DNA of 64,000 nucleotides, taken from NCBI GenBank assembly GCA_002734065.2, contig NVXU02000025.1:1-64000 (forward strand), read 5' to 3'. Origin of the DNA: Fluviicola sp. (GTDB taxonomy: Bacteria; Bacteroidota; Bacteroidia; Flavobacteriales_D; Crocinitomicaceae). Below, in pieces: positions 43,711 to 52,480 of this stretch (positions within the stretch are counted from its first letter, which is position 1; each line of letters starts with the position of its first letter). Below the pieces are notes generated by a model. It made no database searches. It was not told where the DNA came from and saw only the letters and a program-made list of their open reading frames with translations. Made by a program: the position numbers and the translations under genes.

Positions 43711-43776
43711 GTTTTGTTTTATAGATTAATTGAAATTTCAAGCGAGCTTGATTTCAATTAATCTATAAAACAAAAC
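43711..43776. repeat. Near-perfect 66-bp palindrome (26-bp arms)
   Basis: Bases 43711-43736 and 43751-43776 are exact reverse complements (GTTTTGTTTTATAGATTAAT and so on). The 14-base centre can also pair, as TCAAGC/GCTTGA with the centre shifted by one. It lies on the far side of the tRNA-Ser terminator. A GC-rich stretch with the dyad GGGATTA/TGATCCC precedes it. The gap 43547-43805 has no gene. Confidence 0.85.
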
Positions 43777-43800
43777 GCCCCATCAAAGATGGGACGTTTT
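43772..43800 (-). terminator. Terminator of the tRNA-Ser gene
   Basis: On the minus strand, AAAACGTCCCATC and GATGGGGCGTTTT pair fully, with one G-T wobble, around a three-base loop and end in T. The same pair on the plus strand has a C-A mismatch, so the minus strand is the likely user. Confidence 0.8.
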
Positions 43801-43805
43801 TCTTG

Positions 43806-43890
43806 CGGAGAGAGGGGGATTCGAACCCCCGTTACATCTCTGTAAACACGCTTTCCAAGCGTGCGCGTTCAGCCACTCTGCCACCTCTCC
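43806..43890 (-). tRNA. tRNA-Ser (GGA anticodon)
   Basis: The minus-strand sequence starts GGAGAGG and its 3' acceptor arm TCTCTCC pairs with it. The anticodon stem CACGC/GCGTG holds the loop TTGGAAA with anticodon GGA. A long variable arm follows, typical of serine, and a T arm with GGGGG TTCGAAT CCCCC. Discriminator is G and CCA is not encoded. It decodes UCC and UCU. Confidence 0.95.
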
Positions 43891-43941
43891 GTTTTGTGGT
43901 TGGCAAAGATAGACATTTATTAGAAAATAAAGATTCGAAAT

Positions 43942-44967
43942 TTAAAAAATACTCGTCAGCTCTCCTCTCACCTCAGAGGACAGTATCTCATTGATAGAAG
44001 ATGAATGTCGCTCATTTAAGAAAACCATCATCTTGGTAATTGCCGCTTCCGTGGTCATGTCAAAACCATTGATTACTCCTACTTCATTAAACATAGAACT
44101 GGTTTTGTACATTCCTTGTTTCACCGCGCCAGAATTGCATTGAGTGATGTTCAAAACAACACCGCCTTGCGAAATGAAATTCTCCAATAAAGTTCTAAAA
44201 ACAACCGATGTTGGTGAATTACCTGAACCGAAAGTTTCTAACACAATACCGTCCACTTTTGACCTGTCGAACAGAGCGGAATATAAATCAAAATCCATTC
44301 CTGGATGCAACTTTAACAAAGTGACTTTTGGATTTAATTCTGTTTGCAAAGACAATTCGTCCTTCTTCGTTCTGAAAAAAGCTTCTTTGTCAAATTTAAT
44401 GTGAACGCCCGCGATTGCCAATGATTCATAATTCGGAGAACGAAACGCTTCAAAATTCTCTGCAGAATCTTTGGTGCATCTATTTCCTCTGAACAATTGA
44501 TAATCAAAATAAACGGCAACCTCCTGAATCAAAGCTTCGTTTTGCTCATTTTGTGTAGCCGCAATCTCAATGGCAGTGATTAAATTTTCTTTGCCATCCG
44601 TTCTGATGATACCTATTGGCAACTGCGAACCTGTCAAAATAATTGGTTTTTTTAATCCACAGAACATAAAACTCAAGATTGATGCCGTGTAAGCCATCGT
44701 GTCTGAACCGTGCAGAATAACAAAGCCGTCATAAGATGAATAATTCTCTTCAATCATCTTTGCTAAATCTTGCCAGTGAGAAATCGAAAATTCTGAAGAA
44801 TCAATCGGTTGCGCGAAGCTTTTGGTGTCTAATTCAACATTCAATCGCTTTAATTCTGGCACATGATCATAAATATGGTCAAAATTAACATTGGTCAATT
44901 GCCCCGTCTCAGAATCCTTTATCATTCCGATAGTTCCGCCCGTATAGATGATTAAAATTTTCGCCAT
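43942..44967 (-). CDS. Type I L-asparaginase
   Basis: The 341-aa cytoplasmic enzyme hydrolyses asparagine to aspartate and ammonia. It has YTGGTIGM near the N-terminus with the catalytic threonine, and VILHGSDTMAYTASILSF with the second catalytic Thr/Asp block. The family length is correct. It lies 3 bp after the TatD gene, so the two are co-transcribed. Confidence 0.94.
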   Translation of the reverse strand: MAKILIIYTGGTIGMIKDSETGQLTNVNFDHIYDHVPELKRLNVELDTKSFAQPIDSSEFSISHWQDLAKMIEENYSSYDGFVILHGSDTMAYTASILSFMFCGLKKPIILTGSQLPIGIIRTDGKENLITAIEIAATQNEQNEALIQEVAVYFDYQLFRGNRCTKDSAENFEAFRSPNYESLAIAGVHIKFDKEAFFRTKKDELSLQTELNPKVTLLKLHPGMDFDLYSALFDRSKVDGIVLETFGSGNSPTSVVFRTLLENFISQGGVVLNITQCNSGAVKQGMYKTSSMFNEVGVINGFDMTTEAAITKMMVFLNERHSSSINEILSSEVRGELTSIF

Positions 44968-44970
44968 TCT

Positions 44971-45744
44971 TTACAAATTAAACAATTGTTTCGCATTAAT
45001 GGTCGTTATTTCTTCGATTTCTGCAAGACTAACACCATAAACATCTGCTAATTTCTCAGCGATGTGGAGAATGTAAGAACTTTCGTTACGTTTTCCTCTG
45101 AAAGGAACCGGTGGCAAATAGGGCGAGTCTGTTTCTAAAATGATATTCTTCAAATCCACCTGTTTTAGTACTTCGTCTAAAGTTGAGTTTTTGTAAGTTA
45201 GAACACCGCCTATTCCCAATTTGAAATTGCCATAATTCAGTATTTTATCCGCATCTTCTTTCGTTCCTGTGAAGCAATGGAAGACTCCTGTCAAAGAATC
45301 ATCATTCAATTCATCGAGAATTTCATAAATTTCTTGAAAAGAATCTCGCGCATGAATAACGATGGGTAAATTCAATTCTTTCGCCCATTCTACCTGCACA
45401 GCAAATGCTTTTCTTTGCTCTTCGATAAAAGTTTTGTCCCAATAAAGATCCATTCCTATCTCGCCAACGGCAATGTAGTCTGAAGGGTTGTCGAACAATA
45501 ATTTTTTCATTGTTTTTAGTTGCTCCTGCCAATTCTCTTTGGTGTCACTGGGATGCAACCCCATCATTGCTTTGCAATTCTGCGGGAATTCTTTCACCAA
45601 ACGATGCATTCCGTCAATGGTTTCGACATCAATGTTGGGGAGGAGCATTAATTCTACGCCTGCATCTATCGCTTTCTGAACCGTTGCCGTTCTGTCTTCT
45701 GCAAATGCATCAACGTAAAGGTGGGTGTGGGTGTCTATAAACAT
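44971..45744 (-). CDS. TatD-family metal-dependent deoxyribonuclease
   Basis: The 257-aa protein has the metal ligands in MFIDTHTHLYVDA (H6, H8), VGEIGMDLYWD with Glu, VIHARDS, FHCFTGT and LETDSPYL, all standard TatD blocks. These enzymes act as 3'-5' exonucleases on DNA. It precedes the asparaginase gene. Confidence 0.95.
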   Translation of the reverse strand: MFIDTHTHLYVDAFAEDRTATVQKAIDAGVELMLLPNIDVETIDGMHRLVKEFPQNCKAMMGLHPSDTKENWQEQLKTMKKLLFDNPSDYIAVGEIGMDLYWDKTFIEEQRKAFAVQVEWAKELNLPIVIHARDSFQEIYEILDELNDDSLTGVFHCFTGTKEDADKILNYGNFKLGIGGVLTYKNSTLDEVLKQVDLKNIILETDSPYLPPVPFRGKRNESSYILHIAEKLADVYGVSLAEIEEITTINAKQLFNL

Positions 45745-45851
45745 GGTTAATGATTTAATGTTGAAGTTGACTGTTGTTAGAATTATGGATTATGGATTAT
45801 GTTTGAGTGCTCTAAAATAGAAAGAAAACTTGTCATTCCTCACATAAGCCG

Positions 45852-45889
45852 TCCAAAGCTCGAACACTCCAATGCTCCAACGCTCCATG
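45852..45889. repeat. Short dispersed GCTCCAA-type repeat, copy 2
   Basis: TCCAAAGCTCGAACACTCC followed by AATGCTCCAACGCTCCAT resembles the run at 223-288 (TCCAAAGCTC..., ACGCTCCA). It lies upstream of tatD. Confidence 0.5.
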
Positions 45890-45893
45890 ATAA

Positions 45894-46640
45894 TCAATAC
45901 AGTGAAATGCTTAGTCCCATTTGCAATAAATTAAGTTGAGTGCTACCCTTATTGGAAAATAAGGTATTGAAATTATAACTGCCAAATAATGCCCAATTTC
46001 TAAAACCTAAGCGGACGTGGGCAGAATAAATCCAATCATTCTGATCGGGAAAGTCAAAAACTTTAGTTTTAACTCTCTGTCCATTTATAATACCTCTTTT
46101 TTTAGCATATAGATTAGCTTGGTAACCAAATTTACCACCTATATGGACTTTAAAATGTCTCCAGCTTTCATTTCGAAATCTAAGTTCTATAGGGATTGAG
46201 AAGCTGTTTCCAGAAAGAGAACGTGTGTGGTATGGCTCAGTTGCGTTTATAGCAATGACAGTGCTTGTTTTATTAACTTCATTAACATCAATTATTTTAT
46301 TATGACGAATATTTATATATTGATGAGAAATACCTAACCCCAAGGAGACCGTATTTCCTTTCGTTAATGGAATATCAAACATAAGATTGGTGTTAAGTCC
46401 GATGGATGCTAAGCTATTTTGGAAAGGTTGCTCATCTCCCGCCCAATCGTTGTAGGTTAAATCGAAGATTAAACGGTCGTATTTTCTTACTTTTTCTGTC
46501 TTTGCAGGTCTCACTCCTGTAAAAAACCACATGAAACCAGGTCGAAAACGCGAAATTTCGTCTTCTCCTTTGCCATCGTATTGCGCATTCAAAGAGAATG
46601 TCACTAAACAAAGTCCAAAAAGTAGTCTTTTATTGTTCAT
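45894..46640 (-). CDS. Secreted outer-membrane-like protein
   Basis: The 248-aa protein has a signal peptide (LLFGLCLVTFSLNAQ) and alternating beta-strand segments ending in MGLSISLY with a terminal aromatic, which fits a small outer-membrane beta-barrel. No family name was found. It is transcribed separately from its neighbours. Confidence 0.75.
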   Translation of the reverse strand: MNNKRLLFGLCLVTFSLNAQYDGKGEDEISRFRPGFMWFFTGVRPAKTEKVRKYDRLIFDLTYNDWAGDEQPFQNSLASIGLNTNLMFDIPLTKGNTVSLGLGISHQYINIRHNKIIDVNEVNKTSTVIAINATEPYHTRSLSGNSFSIPIELRFRNESWRHFKVHIGGKFGYQANLYAKKRGIINGQRVKTKVFDFPDQNDWIYSAHVRLGFRNWALFGSYNFNTLFSNKGSTQLNLLQMGLSISLY

Positions 46641-46654
46641 TTTTTAATTGTTTG

Positions 46655-46752
46655 TTAAGGAGTCAGTAGTTAGAGAAGTTAAGTAGTTAAGAAGGAAGTT
46701 ATCTCGTGCCACTCCCTAACTTCTTAACTTGTTAACTACTTAACTCCTTAAT
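46655..46752. repeat. Imperfect inverted repeat of TTAAGTAGTTAAG-type words
   Basis: TTAAGGAGTCAGTAGTTAGA, GAAGTTAAGTAGTTAAGAAG on the left and CTTCTTAACTTGTTAACTAC, TTAACTCCTTAA on the right are related in inverse. It can form a long hairpin between the outer-membrane protein gene and galE. Similar words (TTAAGGAGTTAAG) lie at about 52396-52408. Confidence 0.5.
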
Positions 46753-47773
46753 CACTTATTCTCTTCTCCCAATTCCATGCATCTTTCACCGCATCTTTCA
46801 CTGTCTTTTTTGCTTCCCAATTCAGAATTGCTTTTGATTTTGTAACGTCTGCATAAATTTCTACAACATCGCCTTCTCTTCTTTTTCCGAATTCCCAGTT
46901 CAACTTCCGACCTGAAACTTCTTCGAAAGTATGAATAATTTCGAGAACACTCGTTCCTTGTCCTGTTCCGATGTTGATGTTTTCCACCAGCGAATTCTTT
47001 TGCGACTGTAACCAAGCGATGCCTTTTACATGTGCATTGGCAACATCTGTCACGTGAATATAATCACGAACGCACGTTCCGTCAGTGGTGTCGTAATCGT
47101 TGCCGTGAACTGTTATTTTATCTATTTTTCCAATGGCTGTTTGAGCAACCGCAGGAAGTAAATTATTCGGCTTTCCGATGGGTAATTCTCCTATTTGAGA
47201 AGAAAAATGTGCGCCAACGGGATTAAAATAGCGAAGATTCAGAATTTTAATATTCGCACCACTTGCCACCAAATCATTGATGATTTCTTCACCGATTTGC
47301 TTCGTATTTCCGTAGGGAGAATTGGCAATTTGTATTTCTGATTCTTCGGTGACAACTTTCTCGTTCTTCGGTTCTCCATAAATGGTACACGACGACGAAA
47401 ACACAAAATTTTCCACCTTGTACTTAACAGCCAAGTCTAAACAGTTGATTAATCCGAGAAGATTATTGCGATAATAAGCCAAGGGTTTCTCAACAGATTC
47501 TCCGACGGCTTTGTGCGCTGCAAAGTGAATAATGCCTTCAAAATTAAATTCTGAAAACACGCCTTCAAGACTTGCAAAGTCACAGACGTCAATCCTACGA
47601 AGGGTTACAGACTTACCTGTGATTCTCTCTATTCCGTCAATTGAGGATTCTTGAGAATTTCTAAAATCATCCACAATCACTGGAGAAAAGCCGTTTTCAA
47701 CCAATTCAACGACCGTGTGCGAACCGATATAACCAGCGCCACCAGTTACCAAAATGTATTTAGAATTACTCAT
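46748..47773 (-). CDS. galE: UDP-glucose 4-epimerase
   Basis: The 341-aa protein interconverts UDP-glucose and UDP-galactose. It has TGGAGYIGSHTVVELVENG at the N-terminus, SSSCTIYG, and YGNTKQIGE with the catalytic Tyr-x3-Lys, then NLRYFNPVGAH. The start at 47773 (MSNSKYILVTGG) is chosen because the longer frame to 47875 adds an unrelated peptide and overlaps the divergent gene at 47840. Its product feeds surface polysaccharides. Confidence 0.95.
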   Translation of the reverse strand: MSNSKYILVTGGAGYIGSHTVVELVENGFSPVIVDDFRNSQESSIDGIERITGKSVTLRRIDVCDFASLEGVFSEFNFEGIIHFAAHKAVGESVEKPLAYYRNNLLGLINCLDLAVKYKVENFVFSSSCTIYGEPKNEKVVTEESEIQIANSPYGNTKQIGEEIINDLVASGANIKILNLRYFNPVGAHFSSQIGELPIGKPNNLLPAVAQTAIGKIDKITVHGNDYDTTDGTCVRDYIHVTDVANAHVKGIAWLQSQKNSLVENINIGTGQGTSVLEIIHTFEEVSGRKLNWEFGKRREGDVVEIYADVTKSKAILNWEAKKTVKDAVKDAWNWEKRISD

Positions 47774-47839
47774 TGCTCCAAAGTTAAAAGAAATCTGTGT
47801 AAAGGGGGTGGTAGAACAATAATTTCCTACTTTTAAAGC

Positions 47840-48037
47840 ATGGAAGAAAGAAAGAGATTCGACTTTAAGCGGCATACTTCTCCCGCAGCATCGAGAAAAT
47901 ACATCTTGAAGATTCTTTTCTATGTCCTGTTTTTAGGAGCACTGCTTTACATGATTTTTTCTCAGACGAATAAAGCAGAAAGCAAGAGTGAGGAGCAAAA
48001 AGTTGAAATTGATGGGAGTGTGATTGTGATTGAATAA
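47840..48037 (+). CDS. Small single-pass membrane protein
   Basis: The 65-aa protein has a basic N-terminus (MEERKRFDFKRHTS), one transmembrane segment (ILKILFYVLFLGALLYMIF) and a charged tail. It is divergent from galE. The function is unknown; the size and design are typical of conserved small Bacteroidota proteins. Confidence 0.7.
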   Translation: MEERKRFDFKRHTSPAASRKYILKILFYVLFLGALLYMIFSQTNKAESKSEEQKVEIDGSVIVIE

Positions 48038-48044
48038 TGAGAAC

Positions 48045-48093
48045 GGTCCGAGATGCACCCGAAGTAGCACCGAAGGTAATCTCGAACGAGCGG
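48045..48093. repeat. 50-bp dispersed intergenic repeat, copy 2
   Basis: This segment matches 27131-27180 in the same orientation, with a few differences (GATGCACCC for GATGTACCA, AACGAGC for AACCAGC). It lies 7 bp past the stop of the small membrane protein gene. Confidence 0.8.
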
Positions 48094-48138
48094 TGAAGAT
48101 GATTGGTTGGAACGCGTTAAGAACGCGCACCAGCAAAT

Positions 48139-48645
48139 TTAGTCTATATCTTCCCGCGTGAGCGGGGGGAGCAGATCAGTTGAGTATAAAATTTCATTAA
48201 ATGAGGAGTTCCATTCCCTTTCATTATAAAGATATTTAAGTGCGTTCTCAAATCTTACAGGAGCAATAACGGTCTTATAATTTAATTTTAGGTCTTCTTT
48301 TGTTGCTTGGCCAATTTCTTTCCCTTGATAATTTATTACTAACATTTCTTTTTCTATGATACCTAGTTTAAAATATGGCAATCTAATTCTGCCAAGATTC
48401 ACTTCAACATTGCCGATAACCTTCCAGTGTTTGTGATAAAATTTTGCATCAACAGTGTACCCCATCAAAAAAATATCACCTTGACTTACTGTGAAAAGAT
48501 CTAAAGGAACGGAACTGACTTCATACCTTTCTTTAAAAACAATAATCATGTAGTTCTTTTTATTTGGCATATAAATTATCTGACCCAACCCAATGAATTG
48601 ATTATTAATAGGAATTGTAAAAATATCTCCTTCTTTTAATTTCAT
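48139..48645 (-). CDS. Imm26-like immunity protein
   Basis: The 168-aa protein begins KLKEGDIFTIPINNQFIGLG, and this GDIFTIPL-type start matches the immunity-protein Imm26 fold. It usually protects against a polymorphic toxin, but no toxin gene is next to it. The start at MKLKEGD is preferred to the MFFM start 9 bases upstream. Confidence 0.6.
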   Translation of the reverse strand: MKLKEGDIFTIPINNQFIGLGQIIYMPNKKNYMIIVFKERYEVSSVPLDLFTVSQGDIFLMGYTVDAKFYHKHWKVIGNVEVNLGRIRLPYFKLGIIEKEMLVINYQGKEIGQATKEDLKLNYKTVIAPVRFENALKYLYNEREWNSSFNEILYSTDLLPPLTREDID

Positions 48646-48766
48646 AAAAAACATTTGTTATTAAACATCCTCATCTTGGGTCACTTTAAAATTCTTTCAT
48701 CAATAACCCAAGCTCGTGCGCGATTGCATCGCGTTCGTTCATGCTATCTAACCACCACAATATACA

Positions 48767-48800
48767 AAAAAAGCCTCCTTTGATCACTCAAAGAAGGCTA
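48767..48800 (-). terminator. Terminator of the gene at 48819
   Basis: AGCCTCCTTTGA and TCAAAGAAGGCT form a stem with one mismatch around TCAC, and the minus-strand side ends in a run of T. Confidence 0.8.
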
Positions 48801-48818
48801 AATTTCACATAGAAAGCT

Positions 48819-49355
48819 TTACACTTTCATTCCCTTAACAACGCGGTCTTTACGTTTTGTTTTTTGCAATCTCTTTTTAACAACTTGCAAATAAGCAACT
48901 CCACTTGAGCTTGTTGCTACGTAAGGTTGGTTTCCGTAAACAAGGCTACCACCGTTTTTACCGTTGTTCCAATCTGCAACTAAATAATATTTGCCAGAAG
49001 TTGAATTTCCTCTTTGTGCAAAAGTGATCGTTTTGCCTGTTCCTGTTTCAAAACGAAGAACCAATGCACCATTATCACCGTAACTTTCAAAAATACACTC
49101 CGTTCCGATTGGGATAATAATTCTGTCTTGCTCTTTGTTAGAAGAAGAAACCAATGTTCCGTCTTCATCCGTTCCTTGTGTTCCCGAAACTTTGTTTTTT
49201 TCCAAAATAATCGTCGCAGAAGTAATGAATTGAACCTTTTTAATCATTTTTTCAGAATCCAATCCGAATTCATCTCTTACTTGATTGGTGTAAGGAACTT
49301 TAGTCCCACAACTCACTAACAATAAACCGATAACGGCAATAAATAAATATTTCAT
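48819..49355 (-). CDS. Lipoprotein of unknown function
   Basis: The 178-aa protein has a lipoprotein signal (MKYLFIAVIGLLLVSC, Cys16). The rest is soluble and strand-rich with a basic C-terminus (KKRLQKTKRKDRVVKG). The longer frame to 49433 adds unlikely residues. The function is not recognised. Confidence 0.8.
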   Translation of the reverse strand: MKYLFIAVIGLLLVSCGTKVPYTNQVRDEFGLDSEKMIKKVQFITSATIILEKNKVSGTQGTDEDGTLVSSSNKEQDRIIIPIGTECIFESYGDNGALVLRFETGTGKTITFAQRGNSTSGKYYLVADWNNGKNGGSLVYGNQPYVATSSSGVAYLQVVKKRLQKTKRKDRVVKGMKV

Positions 49356-49476
49356 CTTTAATTTTTTTACAAATATAATCATTAAGTGCACTTCTAAAAA
49401 TACAATTCTTTCAAAAACAGTGCCTAAGAGCAATAAATTGAGAAAACATCCTATTTTTGTAAGAAATAAATGAATT

Positions 49477-50121
49477 ATGGCTGTTGTTGTTCAAAAATTT
49501 TCTTTCAACCCCTTTCAAGAGAATACCTTCGTTGTGCATGATGGGAAAAACTGTGTGATTATTGATCCCGGTTGCTACGAAAAACACGAGCAAGATGCCT
49601 TGGTTTCTTTCATTGAAGAAAATAACTTGACACCCGTTGCACTTTTATTAACGCATGCGCACATCGACCATGTTTTAGGGTGCAATTTCGTTCTAAAAAC
49701 ATACGATATCGATTTTTACATTCACGAAAAAGACGTCGCCACTTTGGATTCCGTTTCTGACTACTCGCACGTCTATGGATTCAAAGGGTACATTCCCCCA
49801 AGAGCGCCGAACAAATTGTTGCAAGGGGGAGAAGAATTGACATTTGGAGAAATGAAATTTGATGTTCTTTTTACGCCCGGCCATTGCGTGGGGCATGTCG
49901 TTTATTTTGACAAAGAGAATGAATTCGTCATCAATGGCGATGTTCTTTTTGCAGGTAGTTTTGGCAGAACGGATTTGCCAGGTGGCGATATGAATGTTCT
50001 CAAAGAATCCATCTTTAACACCATGTTTAAGCTCCCCGAAGACACCTTAGTTTACTGTGGACACGGTGCAGAAACAACAATTAAAGAAGAAAAACGTTCT
50101 AATTACATTCTTCAATACTAA
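49477..50121 (+). CDS. Metallo-beta-lactamase-fold hydrolase (glyoxalase II-like)
   Basis: The 214-aa protein has the metal-binding HxHxDH motif (H60, H62, D64, H65 in LLTHAHIDHVLG), GDVLFAGSFGRTDLPGG and YCGHG. These proteins hydrolyse thioesters or related bonds with a di-metal site. It is directly followed by a glycosyltransferase gene with no gap. Confidence 0.94.
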   Translation: MAVVVQKFSFNPFQENTFVVHDGKNCVIIDPGCYEKHEQDALVSFIEENNLTPVALLLTHAHIDHVLGCNFVLKTYDIDFYIHEKDVATLDSVSDYSHVYGFKGYIPPRAPNKLLQGGEELTFGEMKFDVLFTPGHCVGHVVYFDKENEFVINGDVLFAGSFGRTDLPGGDMNVLKESIFNTMFKLPEDTLVYCGHGAETTIKEEKRSNYILQY

Positions 50122-51240
50122 ATGCGTATCGCAATCAATACACGGTTTTTGCTCTCTCACAAGATGGAAGGATTCGGCTGGTACACCTACGAAGTAGCGC
50201 GTCGCATCGCCGAGAAACACCCGGAGCATCAGTTTTTTTTCTTCTTCGACAGGCCTTTTGATGAGAAATTTATTTTCTCGGAGAATATTACACCTGTTGT
50301 TTTAAGTCCACAAGCTCGACATCCGTTTTTGTTTTACTGGTGGTTCGAATTCTCTGTGAAAAAAGCACTAAAAAAACACAAAATCGAACTCTTTTTTTCG
50401 CCAGACGGTTATCTTTCTCTCTCTTCAAATGTAATGCAGGTCGCAACGATTCACGACATTAATTTTGAACACAATCCGAAAGATGTGGGTTGGTTGGTGA
50501 GGAAATACTTGACACATTTCTTTCCAAAATTCGCCAAAAAAGCAGATCACATTCTTACCGTCTCAGATTATTCTAAAAAGGACATCGCCAAAACGTATGG
50601 GATTGATCCTTCCAAAATAACAGCAATATGGAACGGTGCTTCAGATGCGTTTAAACCCATTTCTGAAGAGCAAAAAACGGCAATTCGAGAGAAATACACC
50701 TTGGGGCAAGAATACTTCCTTTTTGTCGGTGCACTTTCTCCACGCAAGAACTTAAAGCGACTGATTGAAGCCTTTGAAATTTTTAAGAAGAAAAATCCGG
50801 AGAATAAAGAGCAACTGCTAATTGTCGGTAACGAATTATGGAAGAATTCTAACGCAAACATCACTATTTCTGATGCTTTGAAAGAGCAAATTCACTTCAC
50901 AGGGCATCTTGCATTAGAAGAATTGGCAAAAATAATGGGAGGAGCAAAAATTTTCACTTTTGTTCCTTACTTTGAAGGTTTCGGCATCCCTTTAGTCGAG
51001 GCAATGAAGTGCGGGACTCCAATTCTCTCTGGAAATTTAACCTCCCTGCCAGAAGTAGCGGGAGACGCAGCCTTGTATTGCGACCCATTGAACGTACAAG
51101 ACATCGCAGAAAAGTTAGAACTGCTAAATAATGACGAAAAAATGCTCCGTGAATTGTCAGAAAAAGGATTGCAGCGATGTCAGCAGTTTTCTTGGGACAT
51201 TACAGCTGAAAAAGTCTGGGAAGTTCTTTCAACAATCTAA
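50122..51240 (+). CDS. Glycosyltransferase, GT4 family
   Basis: The 372-aa protein has the GT-B fold blocks VGALSPRKNLKRLIEAF and FVPYFEGFGIPLVEAMKCG (Glu-x7-Glu), typical for GT4. It transfers a sugar from a nucleotide donor, probably for surface glycans. Its start coincides with the stop of the upstream gene, so the two are coupled. Confidence 0.93.
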   Translation: MRIAINTRFLLSHKMEGFGWYTYEVARRIAEKHPEHQFFFFFDRPFDEKFIFSENITPVVLSPQARHPFLFYWWFEFSVKKALKKHKIELFFSPDGYLSLSSNVMQVATIHDINFEHNPKDVGWLVRKYLTHFFPKFAKKADHILTVSDYSKKDIAKTYGIDPSKITAIWNGASDAFKPISEEQKTAIREKYTLGQEYFLFVGALSPRKNLKRLIEAFEIFKKKNPENKEQLLIVGNELWKNSNANITISDALKEQIHFTGHLALEELAKIMGGAKIFTFVPYFEGFGIPLVEAMKCGTPILSGNLTSLPEVAGDAALYCDPLNVQDIAEKLELLNNDEKMLRELSEKGLQRCQQFSWDITAEKVWEVLSTI

Positions 51241-51276
51241 TTCCTTTTTTTACCTTTACTGAAAACCTTGAAGTTC

Positions 51277-52302
51277 ATGAAAAATTTATTTATTCTATTT
51301 GTCAGTGTCCTGTTTTTAATTAGTTGTGGCAGCAGTAAAAAGTTCAACGTTGCAGAAATAGCTTCTATTTATATGGAATACAATCCTGCGGCAGACCTCA
51401 ATTATGGCAAAGAGTTCCAAGCCACCATTTTTGCAAGAATGTTGGACGGTCGAGAGGTTGATATCACAAAAAAGAAAAAGCTTTCATTTATTTCAGAAGA
51501 TATCAAAAAACTCTCTTCTAAGAATACTTTTTTAGTCGTTAAGAAACCAACATCATTTACAGATGAAACGATATCTGTATCATATGCTTTCTCAGGCAAG
51601 GAGGAAACATTTACGGATGCACAAACTATTAAGATGAACTTGAGAGGCTCTCTTATTATTCTTGCAGACGGTATTGATGGGGAAAACGGAGTCAACAGAA
51701 AGAGCAGAACTGGAAGAATCATCTTTCGCGATGGAAAAGATGGAGAAAATGGTGGAAACGGGACTTTTGGAACTAACGCTAAGCAATTAACCTGTTATAT
51801 ATGGAAAAAAGGTAATTACAACTACGTTTCCGTTAATAACTTGACAAATAATGAGGTCTGGAAATATAAATTCGCTGTAAATGGCACATTGCTGGTTAAC
51901 GCAAGCGGAGGAGACGGTGGAAATGGTGGTAGAGGTGGAAACGGTGGCAGCGGACAGAATGGAGAAATCAATAAAAACAACAAACAACTTCGTGTTGGGG
52001 ATGGAGGTGATGGAGGCAATGGAGGCAACGGAGGTAATGGAGGTGATGGAAGCGTCGTCAATGTTTTCATTCACCCATCAGCATCAAGCGTCAGTTCATC
52101 AATCACTGTTGTCAACATTGGAGGCACAGGAGGTAGAAATGGTACGGCTGGTACGGCTGGTAATCCTGGAAAACCTTTGTCAGGTCAACTTTTAGGACGC
52201 AAAGGTCGTGTTGGTCTGCGCGGAATTCGTGGGGTTGCAGGCGTAAACGGACCTCCTCCGTCTATTACTGTTATTGATTTTGATATTAGTCAGTATGAGT
52301 AA
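51277..52302 (+). CDS. Glycine-rich lipoprotein with GGNGG and collagen-like repeats
   Basis: The 341-aa protein has a lipoprotein signal (LFVSVLFLISC). A strand-rich N-terminal part (residues 25-165) is followed by glycine-rich blocks: GGDGGNGGRGGNGG, GDGGDGGNGGNGG, GGTGGRNGTAGTAGNPG and RKGRVGLRGIRGVAGVNG. These alternate with short strand-forming pieces. Such Gly-rich repeats form extended structural or surface regions. It begins 36 bp after the glycosyltransferase gene. The start at 51277 places the lipobox Cys at position 17. Confidence 0.88.
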   Translation: MKNLFILFVSVLFLISCGSSKKFNVAEIASIYMEYNPAADLNYGKEFQATIFARMLDGREVDITKKKKLSFISEDIKKLSSKNTFLVVKKPTSFTDETISVSYAFSGKEETFTDAQTIKMNLRGSLIILADGIDGENGVNRKSRTGRIIFRDGKDGENGGNGTFGTNAKQLTCYIWKKGNYNYVSVNNLTNNEVWKYKFAVNGTLLVNASGGDGGNGGRGGNGGSGQNGEINKNNKQLRVGDGGDGGNGGNGGNGGDGSVVNVFIHPSASSVSSSITVVNIGGTGGRNGTAGTAGNPGKPLSGQLLGRKGRVGLRGIRGVAGVNGPPPSITVIDFDISQYE

Positions 52303-52332
52303 GTTAGAGCATTAGAGTGTTGGAGTTTTAGA
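52302..52332. repeat. Short dispersed GCTCCAA-type repeat, copy 3 (reverse)
   Basis: GTTAGAGCATTAGAGTG and TTGGAGTTTTAGAC are the reverse complement of the words AATGCTCTAA and CTCCAACAC found at 223-288 and 45852-45889. It follows the Gly-rich lipoprotein gene. Confidence 0.45.
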
Positions 52333-52480
52333 CTGACGTTGTTTGTGGGGAAGAAGTCAGGAGTTATGTTGAGTCAGCTCAACAACCTTTTGTTAAGGAG
52401 TTAAGAATGAAATCTGTGAAATCTGCGTGAGAAAAAGAAGATGTCTATAAATTAGCAATGGAACCTCCTCCAAAGAGCGA

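Noticed and set aside
43806-43890. Integration site in the tRNA-Ser gene
   Set aside because: No duplicate of its 3' end or integrase gene lies nearby in this window.
47774-47875. N-terminal extension of galE
   Set aside because: It would place residues before the Rossmann motif and overlap the divergent gene at 47840.
51822-52074. Frames antisense to the Gly-rich gene, with Pro/Ser/Thr/Ile-rich repeats
   Set aside because: These are mirror images of the GGN codon repeats on the plus strand, not separate genes.
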